Source: Pseudomonadota bacterium (GTDB lineage: Bacteria; Pseudomonadota; Alphaproteobacteria; Rhizobiales; Hyphomicrobiaceae). Taken from it: a stretch of 11,061 nt of DNA. The stretch is from NCBI GenBank assembly GCA_021812845.1, contig JAKAML010000016.1, forward strand, positions 1 through 11,061. The letters run 5' to 3'. Shown piece after piece: positions 1 through 6,625 of this stretch. Each line of letters starts with the position of its first letter. The first letter of the stretch is position 1. Made by a program: the position numbers and the translations under genes. The notes beneath the pieces were generated by a model. The model was not told where the DNA came from and did no database searches. It saw nothing but the letters and a program-made list of their open reading frames with translations.

Positions 1-2
1 AA

Positions 3-188
3 GCCTCAGCCGGGCAGGCGGTCGCGGTGGTCGAGGAGCCGTTCCCGCTCCGCTTCGTCATGCACTGCCACACCGAGATGTCGCAGACCGCCGCCGGCGG
101 CAACTATCCGCAGGGTCTCGTCACGCACTGGGAGATCCAGGGGCCGCTCGGCGGCCGAGCGGCGCTCACCGGCAGCGCCAGCCTCTAG
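3..188 (+). CDS. Multicopper oxidase, C-terminal end (partial at window edge)
   Basis: This is the last 61 codons of a gene that begins before the window; the first full codon is at 3 and the stop TAG is at 186-188. The product ends in a cupredoxin domain. The segment RFVMHCHTEMSQT (residues 17-29 of the visible part) carries the H-C-H signature that closes the last domain of multicopper oxidases, where the two His bind the type 2/type 3 trinuclear copper cluster and the Cys normally binds type 1 copper. The usual HCHxxxH His is not at its normal place (Ser follows HCHTEM), and the expected axial Met is not obvious, so the type 1 site may be altered or use ligands outside the visible part. 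A Gly/Asn-rich loop follows, then THWEI, resembling the last strand of the domain. A second oxidase-like gene follows 88 bases downstream on the same strand. Family assignment is fairly sure; substrate is unknown. Confidence 0.82.
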   Translation, partial: ASAGQAVAVVEEPFPLRFVMHCHTEMSQTAAGGNYPQGLVTHWEIQGPLGGRAALTGSASL

Positions 189-211
189 CGGGTAGTGCCG
201 GCGGCCGCACG

Positions 212-227
212 CCGGCCAGCGGGCCGG
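212..227 (+). other. Hairpin between the two oxidase genes
   Basis: A perfect 6-bp inverted repeat (CCGGCC at 212-217, GGCCGG at 222-227) with a 4-base loop, extendable by one G-T and one C-G pair. It lies in the 88-bp gap between the stop of the first oxidase gene and the start of the next. No T-run follows, so it does not look like a classical intrinsic terminator. It could stabilise mRNA ends or be chance in GC-rich DNA. Confidence 0.25.
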
Positions 228-276
228 TGCCGCGCCGCCGACGTGAACGGTCAGGAATTCCAGAGGTCTGCACACC

Positions 277-1596
277 ATGCCGAAGATCGCCGACGCCGAG
301 CTCGCAGCGGAGCTCCCGAGCCCAACCCACCCCGAAGCAGTCGCCGCGACGCCCGATCTGAAACGGGATCCGCGCCAGGCGCCGAAGGCACCGGCGTCGA
401 TCGCCGCGGCGGCCGCCCTGTTCGCCGCCTCGAACCCGCTCCAGGCGCAGACGCCCTACGTGCCCTCGGGCACCGGCTCGCCGGGGCCCGGACTGCCCAA
501 CACGAACCTGCCGGCTGACTACAACCTGACCGGCGTGCTCGGCGACGAGACGTTCGACACCTTCGGCTGCAAGGTCTGGAAAGCCTCGCCCGCCACCCCC
601 GACTGGCAGCAGGCCAGCGTCTACTTCGAGCGCAAGTTCTACGAGAAGAACGACTTCCAGCTCCCCAACGGCGGCCGCATCACGATCTGGGGCTTCGAGG
701 ACACGCTGAAGAGCAAGGGCCAGAACATCTATCCGTCGCCGATCATCCGCGTCAGCGAAGGCGACATGGTGCACGTCAAGCTCGACCAGAAAAAGGGCAC
801 GCACACGATCCATCATCACGGCATCGAGCCGACGACCATGAACGACGGCGTCGGCCACGTCTCGTTCGAGGTCGAGGACACCTACATCTACCAGTGGCAG
901 CCGCGGCACGCCGGCACCTGGTTCTATCACTGCCACAAGAACACGCCGGTGCACTTCGAGTACGGCATGTTTGGCCTGCTCGTCGTCGACCCGCCGAAGA
1001 TCCGGTTCAACGGATACGACCGCGTTCCGGCGTTCAAGGGCGGCCCGATCTACGACGTCGAGGCGTTCTGGGTCGCCGACGACATGGACCCGCGCTGGCA
1101 CACCATGCATCAGGAGGCCGGCCTCTGCGGCGAGGACGACGGCCTCAACGTCTTCCGCCCGCAGTATTTCTTCATCTCCGGCATCGCCAACACGCAGACC
1201 ATGACCAGCACCAAGGTCGCGGTCAACGCGCGGCTCGGCGACAAGATCCTGATCCGGCTGCTCAACGCCAGCTACGGCGTGCTCGCGTTGACGTTCGAAA
1301 AGCTCGACGTCGAGGTGATCTCGGTCGACGGCCACTCCCTCGGCGGTCCGGAGAAGCCGTGGAACCGGCCGTTCACGATCCCCAAGGGCCAGACGATCCA
1401 TCTCGCGTCGGCGAGCCGCTACGATCTCCTGATCGACACCGCCCAGCTCGGCGCGACGCTCGCGGCCAACCTCGTCGACACCGTCCGCTTCGAGTTCCAG
1501 GACTGGGTGACGCGCAAGGTCCACAATGCGACGTCTTCGAGTGCCTGGCAGCGCGGCCTCGCCAGCACGACGATCACCGTCCGGAGGCCCGCCTGA
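277..1596 (+). CDS. Two-domain multicopper-oxidase-like protein
   Basis: The product is 439 aa, probably exported: after a long N-terminal stretch a hydrophobic Ala-rich segment (about residues 39-57, ending LQAQ) looks like a signal sequence, though no clear RR Tat motif is present. Domain 1 (about 110-240) is a copper-binding cupredoxin. HTIHHHG (176-182) gives the HxHG trinuclear motif with a possible type 1 His (H176) five residues before H181. YHCHKNTPVHFEYGM (217-231) gives H218, C219, H220, H226 and M231. This is a complete His-Cys-His-Met type 1 set with spacing like that of domain 1 of copper nitrite reductase. Domain 2 (about 255-439) has the fold signatures of an oxidase middle domain (RLLNAS at 327-332, VDGH at 350-353, RYDLLID at 381-387) but no HxxHxH copper motif, and there is no third domain. 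It therefore cannot complete a trinuclear site alone. The start ATG is preceded by AGAGG at 262-266. The stop overlaps the SCO gene. Ferroxidase, cuprous oxidase and manganese oxidase roles are all possible. Confidence 0.85.
   Translation: MPKIADAELAAELPSPTHPEAVAATPDLKRDPRQAPKAPASIAAAAALFAASNPLQAQTPYVPSGTGSPGPGLPNTNLPADYNLTGVLGDETFDTFGCKVWKASPATPDWQQASVYFERKFYEKNDFQLPNGGRITIWGFEDTLKSKGQNIYPSPIIRVSEGDMVHVKLDQKKGTHTIHHHGIEPTTMNDGVGHVSFEVEDTYIYQWQPRHAGTWFYHCHKNTPVHFEYGMFGLLVVDPPKIRFNGYDRVPAFKGGPIYDVEAFWVADDMDPRWHTMHQEAGLCGEDDGLNVFRPQYFFISGIANTQTMTSTKVAVNARLGDKILIRLLNASYGVLALTFEKLDVEVISVDGHSLGGPEKPWNRPFTIPKGQTIHLASASRYDLLIDTAQLGATLAANLVDTVRFEFQDWVTRKVHNATSSSAWQRGLASTTITVRRPA
1583..1587 (+). promoter_or_regulatory. 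Ribosome binding site of the SCO gene
   Basis: GGAGG lies 8 bases before the ATG at 1596, inside the end of the preceding oxidase gene. It fixes the SCO start and, with the TGATG stop/start overlap, points to coupled translation of the two copper genes. Confidence 0.7.
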
Positions 1597-2273
1597 TGCC
1601 GCCCGCCCTCGGCCGCGCCCTGCGCTCCGCCGCGATCACGGCCAGCGTCGGCGGCGCGCTGCTCGCCGCGGCGGCGGTCGCCGACCTCGGCGTGACGGAC
1701 GCCGTGGCCCACGGCAGCCGCCATCCGGTCGTCAAGGAGGAGCGGCGCTACATCCGCACGCACTCGATCGAGCCGCATTCGCCGGAGACCTACGGCGGAC
1801 CGTTCGAGCTCACCGATCACACCGGCCGCACCGTCACCGACAAGACGCTGCACGGCAAATGGGCGCTGATGTTCTTCGGCTATACCGGGTGCCGCGAGGC
1901 GTGCCCGCTCGGCCTCGAGCACATCACGCGCTCGCTCGAGCTGCTCGGACCCGACGCCCGGAACATCCAGCCGCTGTTCGTCGACGTCGGCATGGAGCCG
2001 CCGGACCGCAAGGGTCTCGCGCAGTTCGTCTCGAACTTCCACCCGAGCCTGATCGGCCTCGCCGGCACGCGCGCGCAGACCTTCGAGATCGTGCGCCTCT
2101 ACAAGATCCGTCGCGAGTTCATGGCGACCAACTACTCCAAGAAGGAGTTCGGCCCGCGCATCGACCACACGACCTACATTTTCCTCATCGATCCGTCGGG
2201 CAAGACGCGGGGCTACTATCACCACGCGCTCGCCCCCGAGCAGATGGCCGCGTTCATCCGCAAGCATCTCTGA
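1596..2273 (+). CDS. SCO1/SenC/PrrC family copper chaperone
   Basis: The product is 225 aa. A hydrophobic N-terminal segment (about residues 11-33) is a signal anchor or signal peptide, placing a thioredoxin-fold domain in the periplasm. In this family two Cys and one distant His bind one copper ion, which is passed to the CuA site of cytochrome c oxidase or to other copper enzymes; some members act as thiol-disulfide reductases. The ligands are visible: FFGYTGCREACP (93-104) gives C99 and C103 in a CxxxC motif, and RIDHTTYIFLID (188-199) gives H191. The residue after the first Cys is Arg, where Pro is common. FVDV (128-131) matches the conserved strand between these motifs. The ATG overlaps the stop of the multicopper oxidase gene by one base and has a good Shine-Dalgarno, so the chaperone is co-expressed with the oxidase and may metallate it rather than, or as well as, a respiratory oxidase. 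No respiratory oxidase gene is nearby. Family assignment is secure; the client is inferred. Confidence 0.93.
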   Translation: MPPALGRALRSAAITASVGGALLAAAAVADLGVTDAVAHGSRHPVVKEERRYIRTHSIEPHSPETYGGPFELTDHTGRTVTDKTLHGKWALMFFGYTGCREACPLGLEHITRSLELLGPDARNIQPLFVDVGMEPPDRKGLAQFVSNFHPSLIGLAGTRAQTFEIVRLYKIRREFMATNYSKKEFGPRIDHTTYIFLIDPSGKTRGYYHHALAPEQMAAFIRKHL

Positions 2274-2331
2274 TTCCGGCGCCCGTGCCACGTCTCCGCG
2301 GCGGTCGTCGCGGACCGGAAGGCCGCACGGA

Positions 2332-2349
2332 GCCCGGTCGCCGCCGGGC
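2332..2349. terminator. Possible hairpin between convergent genes
   Basis: GCCCGG (2332-2337) and CCGGGC (2344-2349) form a 6-bp perfect stem with a 6-base loop in the 96-bp gap between the convergent SCO and gspC-like genes. There is no T-run on either side, so termination activity is only suggested by position. Confidence 0.25.
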
Positions 2350-2369
2350 GTGCTGCCGCGCGCGCTCCG

Positions 2370-2936
2370 CTACTCGCGCGGCTCGGACGCCGCGCCCCCC
2401 CCCGCCGCGGGCCGGAAGATCCGCAGCACATGCGTGCGCCCGTCGCGCTCGAGCGTCACCGTGCCGTCGCCGATCGACGCCACCCGCCACTCCCCGATCG
2501 TCGCGCCGGCTTGCAGCCACACGGCCTCCCCCCCGTCGCCGGCACGCATCAGGACGCGGGCCTTGGCGCCGCCGCTCGCGCTCATGAAGCCGATGATCCT
2601 GAGCCCGTCAGGGGGAGAAGCCGGCGGCGGCTCCGTGCGTTCGGCGGCGGGCGGCATCTCCGGCGGCGGCGGCCGGCGGCTCGGCGCGAACGGCGGCCTT
2701 TCGAGCGTACCGCGAAAGGCCGCGAGCGGCGGCGCCGCCGGGGTCGGGAACGTCGCGGCGAGCGGTGCGGCCCGATCCGGGCCGGCGGCAGGCGTCGCGA
2801 CGGGCGCCAGCGGCGAGGTGTCGACGACGAGACCGGCGGCGCGCCAGACCGCCAGCAGCGACGCCAGCGCAACGACCGTCCAGGCCGCGGTACCGAATGG
2901 CGTCGGCGATGTGCCGGTGTGGGCGCCCGTCCTCAT
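2370..2936 (-). CDS. gspC: GspC-like inner-membrane T2SS protein
   Basis: The product is 188 aa. In the T2SS, GspC links the inner-membrane platform to the secretin through its periplasmic homology region (HR domain). The layout fits: a short cytoplasmic start, one membrane helix (about residues 16-37, TAAWTVVALASLLAVW...), a long Pro/Ala-rich linker (about 41-106), and a small beta-rich domain (about 110-175). That last domain contains LRIIGFMS, ARVLM, WLQAGATIGEWRV and VTLERDG, the pattern of HR domains in GspC/PulC proteins. The chain stops after this domain, so the PDZ domain of classical GspC is absent. It is the last gene of the leftward gspL-gspM-gspC group and its ATG overlaps the gspM stop by four bases. 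A GspN- or GspP-like label is an alternative; the HR-type domain is the main reason for choosing GspC. Confidence 0.72.
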   Translation of the reverse strand: MRTGAHTGTSPTPFGTAAWTVVALASLLAVWRAAGLVVDTSPLAPVATPAAGPDRAAPLAATFPTPAAPPLAAFRGTLERPPFAPSRRPPPPEMPPAAERTEPPPASPPDGLRIIGFMSASGGAKARVLMRAGDGGEAVWLQAGATIGEWRVASIGDGTVTLERDGRTHVLRIFRPAAGGGAASEPRE

Positions 2937-3523
2937 CCGGCGCCTCCTCCGGCCCGGGATGCCGGCTCGACGCCGAACACACTCAGGCCGGCGTCGAGGG
3001 TGGGAGCGGCGCCGGCCGCCGCGCCGCCGCCGCTGCCGCCTGCCGCGCGAAGCTGCAAGCCGTGCACGAGCAGCATCGGCTCGCCGGTCTCGATGCCGTG
3101 CAGCAGCGCCTGCAGCGTCGCGAGATCGGTCCGCATGTCGAAGCGCACGCCGAGCAGCCGCCGGCCGTCGATCTCGATCGCGGGCAGCGCCCGCGCCGAA
3201 ACCACGCGCACGCCGCGCCGCGACGCCGCCTCGCCGATCGTCGTCTGCAGTGCGGCGAGCCTGATCGCCTCCGTATCGCCCTTGAGCGTGAGACGCGCTG
3301 TCGGCGCAGCCTCGGCCCGCCGCCTCAACTCCTCGACCTCGCCGCGACGGCCGGTCGCGGCCTCGAGCCGACCGAGCAGCACCCGGCCTTCGGCGATCCG
3401 CTCCCGCGCGGCGGTGAAATAATGCCACGCCGGCTCGACCGCGGCACCGTAGAGCGCGAGGCCCGCGGCGACGAGCAGCGCCACGGCGGCGAGCTGGCGT
3501 ACCGGCTTCGACAGCGTGCTCAT
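2933..3523 (-). CDS. gspM: T2SS inner-membrane protein GspM (subtype b-like)
   Basis: The product is 196 aa. GspM partners GspL in the inner-membrane assembly platform. A membrane helix lies near the N-terminus (about residues 9-28, RQLAAVALLVAAGLALYGAA). A predicted coiled coil follows (about 35-75, rich in Glu, Arg and Leu), then a small periplasmic ferredoxin-like region with VRVVSARALPAIEIDGRRLLG-type strands (about 105-125) and MLLVHGLQLRAA (about 150-161). This arrangement, and the short length, match the T2SSM_b type of GspM. The tail is Gly/Ala-rich and of low complexity. The ATG overlaps the gspL stop by four bases (ATGA at 3520-3523), and AAGGG lies about nine bases before it. The stop overlaps the gspC-like start in the same way, so the three proteins are probably made in a fixed ratio. 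Confidence 0.82.
   Translation of the reverse strand: MSTLSKPVRQLAAVALLVAAGLALYGAAVEPAWHYFTAARERIAEGRVLLGRLEAATGRRGEVEELRRRAEAAPTARLTLKGDTEAIRLAALQTTIGEAASRRGVRVVSARALPAIEIDGRRLLGVRFDMRTDLATLQALLHGIETGEPMLLVHGLQLRAAGGSGGGAAAGAAPTLDAGLSVFGVEPASRAGGGAG
2943..2950 (-). promoter_or_regulatory. Strong ribosome binding site of the gspC-like gene
   Basis: On the minus strand GGAGGAGG lies six bases before the ATG at 2936. It decides the start of the gspC-like gene, which otherwise has a long open frame running upstream to 3428. It sits inside the end of gspM. Confidence 0.75.
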
Positions 3524-4665
3524 CCGGCCGAACCCTTCGCAGCGCCGGTCGGCGGCGCGGCCGCGGGCTCTGCCTTCGAGGGGAGGATCCGCAGCCGCAC
3601 GCGCATCGCGAAGCGCTCGCGGTCCTCGCGCGCCTCGAGCCGCGACGGCGCCGAGAAGCGGGCGTCGGTGAACAGCGGCGAGCGCTCGAACCGCTCCACC
3701 AGCGGCGCGGCCGAGCGGGCGAAGCCCGCGAGATCGACCTGGTCGCCGTCGAGCGTCAGCTCCGTCAGGTAGGCGTCGTCCGGCAGCAGGCGGGTGACCT
3801 CGTCGAGCACCGCGACGGCCAGTGGACGGGCCGATCGGATGGCGCGCAGCCGGGCGGCGTCGGCAAGCGCCACCTCGGCGCCGGCGAGGCCCTGGTTGAC
3901 CTGTGCCGCGGACTTGCGCGCCGCCGTCGTCTCGCGGTCGAGCACCGCGAGCGCATTGTCGTACTTGACCGCGGCGACGACGAGCGCGGCCGCGGCCGCC
4001 GCGAGACTGGCGGTCGCGAGGGCGCGGTGCAGGCGGCTTCGGCCTCGCGCTCCGGCACCGGCGGCGGCGCCCGGCACGGCCAGGAAGTCGACCGGCAGCG
4101 CGGTCGAGCCGTCCTCGGCCCAGCAGTCGACGAATGCGACCCGGTGGCCGCGCGCCTCGAGCGCCGCCAGCACACCCCGCACCGTCTCCCGCTTGAGGAC
4201 GAGCTGACGGATGGCCGTCCTTCCCTTCGCCGCCGGTGCGGCCGGGTCGGGCAGCACGGCGGTATAGACGTCGGCGGCGCGGAACGGCGTCGCCCGCTCG
4301 AGGTCGAGCGCGGCGAGCGAGGCCGCGTCGGCCAGAGCCGCCGACGGGATCTCGAGCGTGCGCGCGAAGCAGGCCTCGCGGGCGACGCGCACGCCGAGCG
4401 GGCCCCTGATGTCGAGCCCGTCGAGGACGTGGAGCGCCTCGGTCGCCGGGCGGCCGGATGCGAGGTCGGCCGCGGCCAGGGTGCGGCGGCTGCGGCCGCG
4501 CTCCTCGACGACGGTGACCGAGGTCCGGCCGAGGGCGACGACGGTCTTGTCGCCGCGCCCGGCCGCGCCCGCGTCGCCGCCCGGCCAGCCGGGGACGAGA
4601 CCGCGGAGCTCGTCGCCCCACCAGCGCAGAAACCGCGACATGTCCGAGATCGCCGCCTTCGACAT
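3520..4665 (-). CDS. gspL: T2SS inner-membrane protein GspL
   Basis: The product is 381 aa. GspL recruits the ATPase GspE to the membrane through its cytoplasmic actin-like domain and binds GspM and GspC in the periplasm. Residues about 35-205 form the cytoplasmic part; ALDLERATPFRAADVY (119-134) is a typical GspL/PilM-like segment. One membrane helix lies at about 215-233 (ALATASLAAAAAALVV). The part after it is PilN-like: a coiled-coil stretch at 235-275, then TRLLPDDAYLTELTLDG (291-307) and a ferredoxin-like end. The first in-frame ATG is at 4665. A second ATG at 4641 (residue 9, MSRFLRWWGDEL) is equally possible and has AAGGCGG some way upstream, whereas no good Shine-Dalgarno precedes 4665. 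It is the first gene of the leftward group and diverges from gspE, the gene for its direct partner. Confidence 0.87.
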   Translation of the reverse strand: MSKAAISDMSRFLRWWGDELRGLVPGWPGGDAGAAGRGDKTVVALGRTSVTVVEERGRSRRTLAAADLASGRPATEALHVLDGLDIRGPLGVRVAREACFARTLEIPSAALADAASLAALDLERATPFRAADVYTAVLPDPAAPAAKGRTAIRQLVLKRETVRGVLAALEARGHRVAFVDCWAEDGSTALPVDFLAVPGAAAGAGARGRSRLHRALATASLAAAAAALVVAAVKYDNALAVLDRETTAARKSAAQVNQGLAGAEVALADAARLRAIRSARPLAVAVLDEVTRLLPDDAYLTELTLDGDQVDLAGFARSAAPLVERFERSPLFTDARFSAPSRLEAREDRERFAMRVRLRILPSKAEPAAAPPTGAAKGSAG

Positions 4666-4760
4666 CCGCTAGAGTTATCATGCCGCCATCGGCGCGGAAG
4701 CGCTTTCTGAGAACGGCGTTACGGTCGCCGCGCGTCATGTCTTAACGACCTTCGACGGCC

Positions 4761-4776
4761 CGCGGCGGCCGCCGCG
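4761..4776. repeat. 16-bp perfect palindrome in the gspL/gspE divergent region
   Basis: CGCGGCGGCCGCCGCG reads the same on both strands and lies near the middle of the divergent intergenic region. Such a site could bind a dimeric regulator of both groups, but GC-only palindromes arise easily in DNA of this composition. Confidence 0.4.
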
Positions 4777-4821
4777 CGATCGACCCGACCTTTTATTGCG
4801 GTGGATCGGACCTTGGTCACC

Positions 4822-4851
4822 TTGGCGTCGGCCGGGCGCGGTCGATAGAGT
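4822..4851 (+). promoter_or_regulatory. Candidate promoter for the gspEFHIJ group
   Basis: TTGGCG (4822-4827) and TAGAGT (4846-4851), 18 bases apart, resemble -35 and -10 elements and lie about 60-90 bases before the gspE ATG. The -10 is inside a small inverted repeat, CGATA-GAG-TATCG (4843-4855), that could act as an operator. A direct repeat ACCTTGG (4810-4816 and 4819-4825) overlaps the -35. This is a reading by eye only. Confidence 0.35.
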
Positions 4852-4909
4852 ATCGGGGGATCGAAATTCGGTGCGGTGCGGGCCGGCAGCGGGACCCTCG
4901 GGTGGTGTC

Positions 4910-6625
4910 ATGGGTGAGATGCGTCCCGTCGCCGGGACTGGAGGGGCCGATCCCCGCAGCGCCGAGTTCGCCGAGCATTTCGGCGGCTTCCTGATCCGGC
5001 GCGAGCTGCTCGACGAGCTGGCCGTGCGCCGCGCCCAGCGCGCGCAGCGGCAGTCGTCCGAGCGCTTCGACCTCGTCCTGTCGCGGCTCGGGCTGCTGCC
5101 GGAGGCCGAGCTGACGCGCGCGCTCGCCGCCTACCTCGGCATGACCGTCGCCAGCCTCGACGACTTCCCGGCCGTGCCGATCCACGCCGACCGGCTCCCC
5201 GCGGCGTTCCTCAAGACCCACCATGTGCTGCCGCTCGCCGACGAGGCCGACCGCCTCGTCCTCGCCGTCGCCGACCCGTTCAACGCCGAGGCGATCGCCG
5301 CCGTCTCGTTCCTGTTCGAGCAGCCCGTCACCTGCTGCCTCGCTCCGGCCAGCGCCATCGAGGCCGCCATCGCGCGGATGGGCGGCGGCACCGGCCGCGC
5401 CCCGGCGGCCGCCTCCGCGGCGGCCCTCGACCCCGGCCAGACCAGCGACGACGACGTCCGCCGGCTGGCCGATCTCGCCAGCGAGGCGCCGATCATCCGC
5501 CTCGTGCAGGAGCTCGTCACCCGCGCCGCCGAGAGCCGGGCCTCCGACATCCACATCGAGCCGGGCGAGACGAGCCTGCGCGTCCGCTTCCGCATCGACG
5601 GCGTCCTGCACACCGTCGAGACGCTGCCGCCGTCGCTCAAGGCGCCGGTCTCCTCGCGGGTGAAGATCATGGCGCGTCTCAACATCGCCGAGCGCCGGCT
5701 GCCGCAGGACGGCCGCTTCAAGGCGACGGTCCGCGGCCGCGAGATCGACCTCCGCATCTCGACCATGCCGACGCTGCACGGCGAAAGCGTCGTGCTCCGC
5801 CTGCTCGATCGCGGCAGCACAGACCTGAGCTATGCCGCGCTCGGCTTCAGCGGCCGGAAGCTCGCCGCGTTCGAGCACCTCCTGGCCCAGCCCCACGGCA
5901 TCGTGCTCGTCACCGGTCCGACCGGCAGCGGCAAGACGACGACGCTCTATTCCGCCCTGACGACGCTCAACATCCCCGACCGCAAGATCTTCACCGTCGA
6001 GGATCCGATCGAATACCAGCTCCCCGGCATCAGCCAGATCCAGGTGCAGCCCAAGATCGGGCTGACGTTCGCCTCCGCGCTGCGCTCGATCCTGCGCCAG
6101 GATCCCGACGTGATGATGATCGGCGAGATCCGCGACATCGAGACCGCCGAGATCGCCATTCAGGCGGCGCTCACCGGCCATCTCGTGCTGTCCACGGTCC
6201 ACACCAACAGTGCCGCCGGCACCATCACGCGGCTCATCGACATGGGCGTTCCGGAGTACCTGCTGGCCTCGACCGTCAAGGGCGTGCTCGCCCAGCGGCT
6301 CGTCCGCCGGCTGTGCAATGCCTGCGCGCGTCCGTCGAGCCGCTCGCCCGGCCAGGCGGCGCAGGTCGGCCAGGGCGGGCCGCGCGCCGCCGTCGGCTGC
6401 CCGGCCTGCCGCCAGACCGGATTCGCCGGCCGCACCATGATCAGCGAGCTCCTGACCTTGAACGACCGCCTCAAGGACGCCGTCTTGGCGCGGGCGGGCG
6501 AGCGCGCGCTCGAGGCGGCGGCGGTCGAAGGCGGCATGGTCACGCTCTACGACGACGGCCTCGAGAAGGTGCGCGCCGGCGAGACCTCCATCGAGGAGGT
6601 GTTGCGGGTCACGCGGTCGACATGA
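4910..6625 (+). CDS. gspE: T2SS cytoplasmic ATPase GspE
   Basis: The product is 571 aa from the ATG at 4910. GspE is the hexameric ATPase that drives pseudopilus assembly. The N-terminal part (about 45-160) is a GspE/MshE N-domain (SRLGLLPEAELTRAL, then VADPFN). The catalytic part begins near residue 200 (IIRLVQELVTRA, SDIHIEP, RFRIDG). Walker A is GPTGSGKTTT (336-345, K342). An Asp box lies at VEDPIEY, and Walker B is DPDVMMIGEIRD (398-409, E406). The His box is TGHLVLSTVHTN. A zinc-binding tetracysteine follows: C469 and C472, then C497 and C500, as in GspE and PilB relatives. The frame is open back to 4796 and offers an earlier ATG, but that would add 38 unconserved residues and cover the candidate promoter; ATG 4919 is another possible start. 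The stop overlaps the gspF start (ATGA, 6622-6625). Confidence 0.95.
   Translation: MGEMRPVAGTGGADPRSAEFAEHFGGFLIRRELLDELAVRRAQRAQRQSSERFDLVLSRLGLLPEAELTRALAAYLGMTVASLDDFPAVPIHADRLPAAFLKTHHVLPLADEADRLVLAVADPFNAEAIAAVSFLFEQPVTCCLAPASAIEAAIARMGGGTGRAPAAASAAALDPGQTSDDDVRRLADLASEAPIIRLVQELVTRAAESRASDIHIEPGETSLRVRFRIDGVLHTVETLPPSLKAPVSSRVKIMARLNIAERRLPQDGRFKATVRGREIDLRISTMPTLHGESVVLRLLDRGSTDLSYAALGFSGRKLAAFEHLLAQPHGIVLVTGPTGSGKTTTLYSALTTLNIPDRKIFTVEDPIEYQLPGISQIQVQPKIGLTFASALRSILRQDPDVMMIGEIRDIETAEIAIQAALTGHLVLSTVHTNSAAGTITRLIDMGVPEYLLASTVKGVLAQRLVRRLCNACARPSSRSPGQAAQVGQGGPRAAVGCPACRQTGFAGRTMISELLTLNDRLKDAVLARAGERALEAAAVEGGMVTLYDDGLEKVRAGETSIEEVLRVTRST

Noticed and set aside
166..1524. Long minus-strand open frame opposite the multicopper oxidase gene
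   Set aside because: It is antisense to a clearly conserved oxidase; the composition is Arg/Val/Asp-rich with no domain. Long antisense frames are expected at this GC content.
4796..4909. Upstream extension of gspE to the ATG at 4796
   Set aside because: The extra 38 residues do not resemble GspE, would cover the candidate promoter, and the frame there is open by chance in GC-rich DNA.
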